Source: an uncultured bacterium (GTDB lineage: Bacteria > Cyanobacteriota > Vampirovibrionia > Gastranaerophilales > Gastranaerophilaceae). From it: a stretch of DNA of 64,000 bases. How positions within the stretch are numbered: position 1 is the first letter of the stretch; the number at the start of each line of letters is the position of its first letter. Positions 35,039 to 42,419 of this stretch are shown here, in pieces. A program made the position numbers and the translations under genes. The notes beneath the pieces are model-generated. The model made no database searches. It saw only the letters and a list, made by a program, of their open reading frames with translations, and was not told the origin of the DNA. The stretch lies in NCBI GenBank assembly GCA_949298985.1, contig CASFYV010000029.1, forward strand, positions 1-64,000, given 5' to 3'.

Positions 35039-35719
35039 ATGAACATAAATACCAATCAACAGATTAATTTTAAATGGAACAGAACTACGCATTTAGAAAT
35101 GACTTTATTAGCCCTCAAAGATTCTAATATTGATATTTCAGTCCAAAGACAACTTGCAAGATATTCTCAAATGCCGGATCTTTCGAAAAAAGAAAGAGGA
35201 TTTTACAATAACACTCATTTCTTTTTTCCTAATAATAAAAATAAAAGTTTTGGAATTGGTAAAAATAAATATAACAATGCTTTATCAATGTTCAAAGAAC
35301 ATTATCAAAATGCACTTATTGCAAAAAACAAAGAAGAATTTTTAAGAAACACAGGATATGCTCTTCACTATTTACAGGATGTTTCTGTACCTTTACATAC
35401 TCAATCCGGTTCTATAATCCATAAAATTTTTAACTACAAAAAACACGGAGTATTCGAAAAGGGGAAAAAATCAGGAGCAACTTCCAAGCTTCCTACTCTT
35501 ATTAAAAACTTTAAAAAAGAAAAACTTCAATACAACTCTCTTATTGATTTATTTATCGACACAGCAGTCTTTTCTCAAAAACCGGAATTTAAAGTTAGTT
35601 GGTTTAATAAGAACAAATGGCTCGATATTCAACAAAAATGTTTCGATAAAGGCACTAATGTTACCAGAATATTCATAGAAAAACTTATGAATTGCAAACC
35701 TGATTCTATAAATTTTTAA
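35039..35719 (+). CDS. Zinc-dependent phospholipase C / S1-P1 nuclease-fold protein
   Basis: A 226-residue helical protein whose metal-site pattern matches zinc-dependent phospholipase C: W13 and TH near residue 18 (WNRTTHLEM), the D of MPDL (about 51), the H of NTHFFFP, then H and D in ALHYLQDVSVPLH and the H-x-x-x-E of HGVFE. The ligand order and spacing are convincing. Unlike secreted relatives it lacks a signal peptide; instead a 12-residue leader (QQINFK) precedes the Trp that in this family is the mature N-terminus. It might cleave phospholipids or nucleic acid, or be cytosolic. It starts 5 bp after ychF without its own ribosome binding site. Confidence 0.65.
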   Translation: MNINTNQQINFKWNRTTHLEMTLLALKDSNIDISVQRQLARYSQMPDLSKKERGFYNNTHFFFPNNKNKSFGIGKNKYNNALSMFKEHYQNALIAKNKEEFLRNTGYALHYLQDVSVPLHTQSGSIIHKIFNYKKHGVFEKGKKSGATSKLPTLIKNFKKEKLQYNSLIDLFIDTAVFSQKPEFKVSWFNKNKWLDIQQKCFDKGTNVTRIFIEKLMNCKPDSINF

Positions 35720-35993
35720 ATTTTGCAGAATTTATAACCCAACCATCTGCTCGAAAATGTGCATAATTATTCTTACCACGATACTTCTCTGCTTTTGGAC
35801 TTGTCTTTAGCCAATCTTCTAATATATTAATAGCTTTCTTCAAAAGTTCAAAACCATATTTTTCAAGTAGTGAACCATATTGATCCGGAGTTAATATTAC
35901 CAATTCTATATCAGGAATTTGAATTTTATCATTAATACTATATCTTGGTCTTCCACCTTTTTGTCCATTTTTTACACTTGAAAAACCACTCAT
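35706..35993 (-). CDS. Phage replication-organiser-like small protein
   Basis: A 95-residue protein. About 30-85 (LTPDQYGSLLEKYG, then AINILEDWL and NNYAHFRADGWVI) resembles the C-terminal helical domain of phage replisome organisers and DnaD-like proteins, in which a KYG helix, a paired helix and a terminal W-I motif recur. The N-terminus has a basic GQKGGRPRYS stretch suited to DNA contact. The start at 35993 (MSGFSS) has AAGGAGG 10 bases upstream, and its ATG overlaps the preceding stop as TAATG. It overlaps the convergent phospholipase-like gene by 14 bp. Probably a prophage remnant or domesticated phage gene. Confidence 0.6.
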   Translation of the reverse strand: MSGFSSVKNGQKGGRPRYSINDKIQIPDIELVILTPDQYGSLLEKYGFELLKKAINILEDWLKTSPKAEKYRGKNNYAHFRADGWVINSAKFKNL

Positions 35994-36202
35994 TATAAAC
36001 AATCCTCCTTCGGAGCACCTAATTTTCTTACCAATTCTATAACTGTTTCTTTCATCCTACATTTCGAAAACTGACTCTGAAAATATACCTTATTCAAATA
36101 ACACTTTGAACAATTACAACCAATCATATAACAATCCACTGCAGTAGGTGTCCAATTTTCTGATAATGTCTTACTACATGATACATTAAATCGATAACCC
36201 AT
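35993..36202 (-). CDS. Small Cys-rich protein of a phage-like operon
   Basis: 69 residues from the start at 36202 (GAGG upstream; an in-frame start at 36247 adds 15 residues). ENWTPTAVDCYMIGCNCSKCYL and a later CRMKETVIELVRKLGAP give four or more closely spaced Cys, probably a zinc or iron-sulfur site, followed by a short helix. I do not recognise the function. It is coupled by TAATG to the replication-organiser-like gene and is the first gene read from the operator-covered promoter that faces the S24 repressor. Confidence 0.6.
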   Translation of the reverse strand: MGYRFNVSCSKTLSENWTPTAVDCYMIGCNCSKCYLNKVYFQSQFSKCRMKETVIELVRKLGAPKEDCL

Positions 36203-36286
36203 TTTAATAGTCCTCTTCCCAATTCTAAACGTTATTACAATTGACAATATTATAAATATGTGTTTAAATATCTAATATAAATTTAC

Positions 36287-36328
36287 ACTTATGTATTACA
36301 TTGTAAGACAATATGATACATAAGTCAA
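36287..36328. promoter_or_regulatory. Operator dyad overlapping the leftward promoter
   Basis: ACTTATGTAT (36287-36296) and ATACATAAGT (36316-36325) are perfect 10-bp arms. Nested inside, ATTGT (36300-36304) pairs with ACAAT (36308-36312). All are centred on 36306, so 16 of 19 base pairs of a 39-bp dyad match. The minus-strand promoter TTGACT (36323-36328), 17 bases, TACAAT (36300-36305) lies on top of it. This is the expected arrangement for a repressor blocking the small Cys-rich/organiser operon. Confidence 0.7.
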
Positions 36329-36351
36329 TAACTATTTTACATTGGTGAAAC

Positions 36352-36972
36352 ATGAAACTTGAAGAATTAATAAATTTAATTTCAGAAAGAAATGGACAAG
36401 CAATAAATCAATCAATGCTTGCAGAAAGTCTTGGGATAACAAGACAAACAGTTAGTAACAGAATTAAAAATGAGAGTGAAGTTACAGTTAGCGAGCTAAA
36501 AAGAGTTGAAGAATTTTTTAAACTTAATATTCTAGCAACTCAAACAAATGATACACAAGAAATAACATATATTGATTACTATACAGATGTTTTTGCAAGC
36601 TGCGGTAATGGAAGTATAATATTTTCGAGTGAAAAAACAAAACTACCTATATCCACATCAATGATAAACGGATATTCAAAAAATAAATTATATTCAATGA
36701 TAAACGCTTCAGGAAACAGCATGTCACCTACAATTGATAATGGAGACAAATTAATTGTAGAGCATTGGAACGGAAATCAAATACAAGATAATAAAATTTA
36801 TGTATTTTGTTATAATAATGAATTTTTTGTAAAAAGGCTTTCAAAAAATTTAGATGAAATAATAATAAAATCTGATAATCCTGAATATCGTTCACGAACA
36901 ATTAGTGGCAAATCAATAATAGATTTAACGCTAATTGGAAAAATTGTTGCAACAATAAAACAATTAGATTGA
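36352..36972 (+). CDS. CI/LexA-like repressor: XRE DNA-binding domain and S24 peptidase domain
   Basis: 206 residues. The N-terminal helix-turn-helix is SMLAESLGITRQTVSNRIKNE (about 21-41). From about 75 an S24 peptidase domain has catalytic Ser in ASGNSMSPTIDNGD and catalytic Lys in FFVKRLSKN. The expected scissile Ala-Gly appears here as FASCGNGS, so cleavage would be at a variant CG bond or not occur. This is the build of phage repressors that self-cleave during the SOS response. It faces the Cys-rich and organiser-like genes across a strong dyad and probably represses them and itself. The ribosome binding site is weak (GGTG). Confidence 0.85.
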   Translation: MKLEELINLISERNGQAINQSMLAESLGITRQTVSNRIKNESEVTVSELKRVEEFFKLNILATQTNDTQEITYIDYYTDVFASCGNGSIIFSSEKTKLPISTSMINGYSKNKLYSMINASGNSMSPTIDNGDKLIVEHWNGNQIQDNKIYVFCYNNEFFVKRLSKNLDEIIIKSDNPEYRSRTISGKSIIDLTLIGKIVATIKQLD

Positions 36973-36997
36973 CTTTAATCCTAGTTTGAAGTTAAAT
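36969..36997 (+). promoter_or_regulatory. Leaderless-type promoter of trkA
   Basis: TTGACT (36969-36974) overlaps the stop codon of the repressor gene; 17 bases later comes TTAAAT (36992-36997), then 7 bases to the trkA ATG. No ribosome binding site is present. Confidence 0.5.
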
Positions 36998-37004
36998 ATC
37001 AGCT

Positions 37005-38348
37005 ATGAAGATTATTATTTTTGGAGCAAATGAACTTGGTTTAATGATAGCTACCGAGTTCTATACTGATAACGATATAACAGTTATTGATGACGAACAA
37101 TACAAGGTTGAAGCTTTTAATAAACTTGACGTTGGTTTTATTACAGGAAATGCTTCCAATATTGAAATATTAAAACAAGCAAAAATTAAAGATGCAGAAG
37201 TTTTTATAGCTTGTACGGCATCAGATGAATTAAACATTGTAGCTTGTCTTACCGCAAAAAGAATCAGTACTGTTAAAACAATTTGTTTTGTTAGAAAAGA
37301 AGAATATAAATATTCACTAGGTTTGGCAAAAGATGCGGAATACAACTGTGATTTTTATGTAGATAACGTTATTTGGCCGGAAGAATTACTTACCCAAGAA
37401 ATTTTTAGAATAATTACTGTTGCAAAAGCACTCGATGTGGAACATTTTGCAGACGGTAGAGCTCGACTATTAGAATACAAAATTGCACCAAATTCCGTTT
37501 TAGTAAATGGAATGGTAAAAAATTGTAACTTTCCTAAGGATACATTAATAGTAGGGATTACAAGAGGTGACAAATTATTCATACCAAATGGAGAAACTGT
37601 TTTACATGAAAATGATAAAATTATTTTCATGGGGCTTTCTAATTCTCTAGATATTTTAGCCGGTAAATTTTTCCATGAAAAAGAATTTGTAAAAACTGTT
37701 GTAATAATAGGTGGCGGGAATGTTGGCTTAAAACTTGCAAAAAAGCTTGAAAATTTAAAATTGAACCTTAAAATAATCGAAAAAGATGATGCAAGATGCG
37801 AGTATTTAGCACAAGAACTTGATAATACTCTAATAATTAACGGTGACGGAACCGATTTAGAATTATTAAATGAAGAAGATGTTGCATCTGCAGATGTTGT
37901 AGTTAGTGTTACAAACAACGATGAAAAAAATCTGCTTTGTTCACTACTGGTAAAACATTTGGGAGCTAAAAGAGTTATCTCAAGAGTAACAAAAACAACA
38001 AATGTCACCCTATTTGAAAGAGTAGGAATTGATATAGCAATTTCTTCAAGAACAGCAGCTTTAAACGAAATAAAAAACAACATAAAAGAGACAAATATCG
38101 GTATTTTAGCAACAGTTGAACAAGGTAAAGGTGAAGTTTTAGTAATTGAAATTCCTGAAAACTACGAAACAAAAAAGATTATGGATATCAAATTACCTGC
38201 AAAAGCAATTGTTGGAATTGTACAAAGAAGAAAAAGAATTATCATTCCAAATGGAGCTACTCAAGTTATGAGCGGAGATAATTTAATAATCTTTACAACT
38301 AGTGAAAACGCTCCTATTATAAAAGAATTTTTTGAGGAAATAGCATGA
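37005..38348 (+). CDS. trkA: Trk potassium-uptake regulatory subunit TrkA
   Basis: 447 residues with two RCK repeats. Each has an NAD-binding Rossmann domain (MKIIIFGANELGLMIA at 1, VVIIGGGNVGLKLAKKLE near 231), followed by a TrkA-C domain (FVRKEEY..., then LPAKAIVGIVQRRK near the end). It is a peripheral membrane protein that gates the TrkH channel in response to nucleotides. Its 3' end overlaps the trkH start by ATGA, so the two are coupled. Transcription probably starts at the ATG. Confidence 0.95.
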   Translation: MKIIIFGANELGLMIATEFYTDNDITVIDDEQYKVEAFNKLDVGFITGNASNIEILKQAKIKDAEVFIACTASDELNIVACLTAKRISTVKTICFVRKEEYKYSLGLAKDAEYNCDFYVDNVIWPEELLTQEIFRIITVAKALDVEHFADGRARLLEYKIAPNSVLVNGMVKNCNFPKDTLIVGITRGDKLFIPNGETVLHENDKIIFMGLSNSLDILAGKFFHEKEFVKTVVIIGGGNVGLKLAKKLENLKLNLKIIEKDDARCEYLAQELDNTLIINGDGTDLELLNEEDVASADVVVSVTNNDEKNLLCSLLVKHLGAKRVISRVTKTTNVTLFERVGIDIAISSRTAALNEIKNNIKETNIGILATVEQGKGEVLVIEIPENYETKKIMDIKLPAKAIVGIVQRRKRIIIPNGATQVMSGDNLIIFTTSENAPIIKEFFEEIA

Positions 38349-39808
38349 GATTAACGTATTTAGCGTATTCTTTTAGCTTAACAATTATGTACTTTAGCTT
38401 TGTAATGCTAATTCCAATAATAGTAGCTCTATACTACCAAGAATACAATGCTGTTTTTCCTTTTCTAATTGCAGCATCAACAGCTTTTTTAATAGCAACG
38501 ACATTAAAAAAAATAGTAAAAGGAACTTCTAGTATCAAAGGAATCAACGACATAAAAAAATCGGAAGCACTATGTATTGTGACTTTTTCTTGGCTTTTCG
38601 CGGGTATTTTTGCGGCAATGCCATACATATTTTTTGGAATTTCCCCAATAAATGCTTTATTTGAAGCAACATCAGGAATAACAACGACAGGTGCAACGGC
38701 TTTAACAAATTTTAATTATCCAAATGCTCTTTTCTTTTGGAGATCTTTCACGCAATGGCTTGGTGGAATGGGTATTATAGTCTTATTTATTGCAATTTTA
38801 CCTCAATTTGCTATTGCGGGGAGACAACTATTTTTTGCAGAAGCTCCGGGACCAACTGAAGACAAATTTACTCCAAGAATAAAAAATACAGCAGCCGCTT
38901 TATGGAAAGTTTATGCAGGGCTTACATTATTAGAAATAATTTTACTAAAAATATCAGGAATGAGTGGCTTCGATGCAATATGCCATTCTTTTTCATCACT
39001 TTCTGGAGGAGGTTTTTCTCCAAAAAGTGAAAGTATAATCGGATATTCTCATACAATTATGTGGATTATTACATTTTTTATGTTCTTTGCAGGCGTTAGC
39101 TTTAACTTACAATATAAAGCTTGGACTAAATTAAATCCTCTGTACCTATTTAAAAATGAAGAATTTAGAACCTATTTTTATATAGTACTTGTCTTGGGAA
39201 TATTATTAACGTTTTCATTATTCTCAAATATGGAATATAGCTTATTTGACAGCCTTACACATTCATTTTTTGGAATTTCTACTTTAATATCTTCCACAGG
39301 ATTTTGCACTGCTGATTTTGCAAAATGGGATTATGTAAGTAAAATTTTACTATTCGCATCTATGATGGTAGGCTCTTGTGCCAGTTCCGCAGGTGGTGGA
39401 CTTAAAATTATGCGTTGGCTTCTAATTTTCAAAATAATGAAAATTGAAATGACCAAAATATTACACCCCAAGGCTGTTTACAATATCAAAATAGGAAAAT
39501 ATTCCGTCCCGAAAGATATCATGTATCAAACTTTAATGTTTGTATCTTTCTATTTTACAATATTAGCAGTATCAGCTTTTTTAGTTGCAATCATTGAAAA
39601 AAATACAACAATTGGAATTACAGGAAGCGTTACTACGTTAGGTAACATAGGTCCTGGCTTTGGTTCTGTAATAGGACCTTTAGGAAGCTTTGCACCATTA
39701 CATAATTTATCTAAAATTATTTTAATTCTTGATATGTATATCGGACGTTTAGAGTTAATCCCATTTTTAGTTTTATTCCAAAAAGATTTATGGAACTGGA
39801 AACAATAA
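38345..39808 (+). CDS. trkH: Trk/Ktr-type potassium transporter TrkH
   Basis: 487 residues with about ten membrane helices arranged as four M1-P-M2 repeats. Selectivity-filter-like segments are visible: ATSGITTTGATAL (about 112), SSLSGGGFSP (about 219), ISSTGFCTADF (about 318) and TTLGNIGPGFGSVIGPL (about 428), each with the key Gly. It takes up potassium, driven by membrane potential, with TrkA. GAGGA lies 5 bases before the ATG. Confidence 0.95.
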   Translation: MRLTYLAYSFSLTIMYFSFVMLIPIIVALYYQEYNAVFPFLIAASTAFLIATTLKKIVKGTSSIKGINDIKKSEALCIVTFSWLFAGIFAAMPYIFFGISPINALFEATSGITTTGATALTNFNYPNALFFWRSFTQWLGGMGIIVLFIAILPQFAIAGRQLFFAEAPGPTEDKFTPRIKNTAAALWKVYAGLTLLEIILLKISGMSGFDAICHSFSSLSGGGFSPKSESIIGYSHTIMWIITFFMFFAGVSFNLQYKAWTKLNPLYLFKNEEFRTYFYIVLVLGILLTFSLFSNMEYSLFDSLTHSFFGISTLISSTGFCTADFAKWDYVSKILLFASMMVGSCASSAGGGLKIMRWLLIFKIMKIEMTKILHPKAVYNIKIGKYSVPKDIMYQTLMFVSFYFTILAVSAFLVAIIEKNTTIGITGSVTTLGNIGPGFGSVIGPLGSFAPLHNLSKIILILDMYIGRLELIPFLVLFQKDLWNWKQ

Positions 39809-39869
39809 AATTATTTTCTCTTCTTTCGTGTTAAAATATTAAATAATACAAACAAAGAGGATTAAGAAA

Positions 39870-40478
39870 ATGTCTATAAAAAAAGTTGTAAAATATGGAG
39901 AAACTTCTCTTAGACAACCATCTAAAGAAGTACATAAAGTATCTCAAAAAATAAAAGTTTTAGTAGAAGACTTATTAGATACAATGTATAAAGAAAATGG
40001 AGTAGGTCTTGCGGCTCCACAAATAGGAGAAAATTATAGAGTTTTTGTAATTGATGTTTCAACAGGAGATGAACCATTAAATCCTATCGTTTTTATAAAC
40101 CCTAAAATTATAAAAAAATCAGGTGCTGTAATTAGTCACGAAGGTTGTTTAAGTTTCCCCGAAGCTTTTACCGATGTAAGACGTTATGCAAATGTTATGG
40201 TTAAAGCTCTTGATAGAAACGGAAGACCATTCGTTCTTGAAGCTAAAGATGGAAGTTTACTTGCAAGAGCAATTCAACACGAATTTGATCATTTAGACGG
40301 TATTTTATTCATAGACCATGTAATTAATAGATTTGAAGCGGAAGAAGTCCTAAAAAAATGTAATCTTCCAAGTATCGATTTAGAAAAAATTCTTAATGAA
40401 CCTGAATTACAAAAAGAAATCGATGTTTTACTGGAAGAAAAACTAAAAAAAGAAGCAGAACAAAAGAAAGAAAACTAA
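39870..40478 (+). CDS. def: Peptide deformylase
   Basis: 202 residues. The three family motifs are present: GVGLAAPQIG (about 47), HEGCLSFPE with metal-binding Cys (about 91) and QHEFDHLDGILFIDH with the HExxH-type metal site. It removes the formyl group from nascent proteins. The charged C-terminal tail (EEKLKKEAEQKKEN) is longer than usual. GAGGATT precedes the ATG. Forms a pair with fmt 18 bp downstream, the standard def-fmt order. Confidence 0.96.
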   Translation: MSIKKVVKYGETSLRQPSKEVHKVSQKIKVLVEDLLDTMYKENGVGLAAPQIGENYRVFVIDVSTGDEPLNPIVFINPKIIKKSGAVISHEGCLSFPEAFTDVRRYANVMVKALDRNGRPFVLEAKDGSLLARAIQHEFDHLDGILFIDHVINRFEAEEVLKKCNLPSIDLEKILNEPELQKEIDVLLEEKLKKEAEQKKEN

Positions 40479-40496
40479 AGAAACTAGGTTTATAGT

Positions 40497-41426
40497 ATGA
40501 TAAAAATTGTTTTTTTTGGAACACCAAGCATTGGACTAAAATCATTAGAATATTTCCACGATTCAAAAGAATTTGAGGTACTTGCAGTAGTTACTCAACC
40601 TGATAAACCTGCCGGAAGAGGACATAAACTTACAGCAAGCCCTATCAAGCAATTTGCTATAGAAAATAATATTCAAGTATTCCAACCTAAATCTATTAGA
40701 AAAGAGCCTGATATCATAAACGAATTAAAAAAACTTGAGCCTGACTTTTTTGTAACATTTGCTTTCGGACAAATTTTATCACAAGAAGTTCTTGATATAC
40801 CAAAGTATGAAACTATAAATCTACATGTTTCTTTATTACCTAAATATCGTGGGGCAAATCCTATTCAGAGAGCAATTATAAATGGTGATAAAGAAACCGG
40901 GATTTGCACAATGATTACAGAACTCGGCCTAGATTGCGGTGATATTTGTCTTACATACCCTATAGAAATTACCTCCTGTATGAATTGTATGGAGCTATTT
41001 GAAATTTGTGCTGAAAAATCTCCGGAATTACTTGCTAAAACTTTAATCGGTTTAAAAGAAGGATCTATAAAACCGACTCCTCAATGCGAAAATGGAGTAT
41101 GCTTTGCAGATAAACTAACAAAAGAAGAATGCAAAATTGATTGGAATAAATCAGCAGAAGAAATCCATAATTTAGTAAGAGGAATTTATAAATGTCCCGG
41201 AGCTTATTTTGAATTTAGGGATAAAATTATAAAAGTTATGCAAACAGAACCTATTGAAAACACAGAAGACAAAGACTCTCAAATAGGAGAGTTTGCACAT
41301 ATTTCAAAACACGGAATAGATGTCAAAACTGGCAACGGCTATTTAAGACTAATCAAAGTAAAGCCTGAAGGAAAAAGTGAAATGTTTGCAAGAGATTGGG
41401 CAAATGGTATTGGAGTTAGACAATAA
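40497..41426 (+). CDS. fmt: Methionyl-tRNA formyltransferase
   Basis: 309 residues. It starts IKIVFFGTPSIGLKSLEYF. TQPDKPAGRG and the formyl-tetrahydrofolate-binding SLLPKYRGANPIQRAIINGD-type segment (about 111) are characteristic, and an OB-like C-terminal domain follows. It formylates initiator Met-tRNA, the counterpart of the adjacent deformylase. It ends back-to-back with the convergent dusB gene with no spacer. Confidence 0.96.
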   Translation: MIKIVFFGTPSIGLKSLEYFHDSKEFEVLAVVTQPDKPAGRGHKLTASPIKQFAIENNIQVFQPKSIRKEPDIINELKKLEPDFFVTFAFGQILSQEVLDIPKYETINLHVSLLPKYRGANPIQRAIINGDKETGICTMITELGLDCGDICLTYPIEITSCMNCMELFEICAEKSPELLAKTLIGLKEGSIKPTPQCENGVCFADKLTKEECKIDWNKSAEEIHNLVRGIYKCPGAYFEFRDKIIKVMQTEPIENTEDKDSQIGEFAHISKHGIDVKTGNGYLRLIKVKPEGKSEMFARDWANGIGVRQ

Positions 41427-42413
41427 CTAATTTTTAACTAAAATTCCATCCAATACTTTTAAAATTTCATCTAAGTTATCCATCAAAACTAGTTCACCTC
41501 TTAATTTTGATGCTCCTTGAAATCCATTTATATAATAAGGATAAAATTTTCTTACAAATTTAATCCCAACATTTTCACCCCTGAATTCGACTTCTTTTAA
41601 AAGATGTTTTTTCATATATTCAACTTTTTCTTCCAAAGTTGGAGCAGATATATATTCACCAGTATTCAAATATTTTTCAATTCTACCAATTAATGTAGGA
41701 TCACCTAAAACACCTCTACCTATTGCAACACCATCAGCCTCAGATTCTTCAAGACACTGAACTGCGGTTTCTATTGATACAATATCACCATTAGCAAAAA
41801 CCGGTATATCAACATTTCGTTTTAATTCTGCAATTTTCTTCCAATCAGCTTGACCTGAATACATTTGAGAACGAGTTCGTCCGTGAATTGTAATAAAATC
41901 TGCCCCTGCTTCTTGCATTTGTTGTCCAAATTCTACATAATTTAACTCATCAAAAGTATACCCTAAACGAAATTTTACACTCAAAGGAATTGTAATTTGA
42001 GATTTTACTGTCCTTACAATTTCTTGAGCCAGTTTAGGATTACGCATCAAAGCACAACCATCAGTTCCTTTTACAACTTTATTTACAGGACAGCCCATAT
42101 TAATATCTATCATATCTGCAAACTTTTGAAGATAATTAGCACAAGATGCTATCATCTGCGGCTTATGTCCACTTAACTGATAAGAAATAGGAGAATGATT
42201 ATCATCCCTTGCCACCATATCAGTTTCTTTTACTTGTGTCAAAGCTTCTGAACTTATCATCTCTGTTGTTAAAAGACAACTTTTAGAATGTTCTCTTACC
42301 AGCGATCTTAATACATAATCAGTAATTCCAGCCATTGGTGCAAGTGATACTCTGCTTGATATAAGGAGTTTTACATCTTTTGAGAATGTTTTTATCGTAT
42401 TATCTTCAGCCAA
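41427..42413 (-). CDS. dusB: tRNA-dihydrouridine synthase (DusB-like)
   Basis: 328 residues, an FMN-dependent TIM barrel. LAPMAGITDYVLRSL opens the barrel, DINMGCPVNKVVKGTDGCALM holds the active-site region, then ITIHGRTRSQMYSGQADWKKIAELK and PVFANGDIVSIE. GVAIGRGVLGDP binds the flavin phosphate, and a helical C-terminal domain follows. The conserved active-site Cys is in NMGCP region or nearby. It reduces uridines in tRNA D-loops. It runs 6 bp after the TPR gene. Confidence 0.92.
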   Translation of the reverse strand: MAEDNTIKTFSKDVKLLISSRVSLAPMAGITDYVLRSLVREHSKSCLLTTEMISSEALTQVKETDMVARDDNHSPISYQLSGHKPQMIASCANYLQKFADMIDINMGCPVNKVVKGTDGCALMRNPKLAQEIVRTVKSQITIPLSVKFRLGYTFDELNYVEFGQQMQEAGADFITIHGRTRSQMYSGQADWKKIAELKRNVDIPVFANGDIVSIETAVQCLEESEADGVAIGRGVLGDPTLIGRIEKYLNTGEYISAPTLEEKVEYMKKHLLKEVEFRGENVGIKFVRKFYPYYINGFQGASKLRGELVLMDNLDEILKVLDGILVKN

Positions 42414-42419
42414 TTATAT

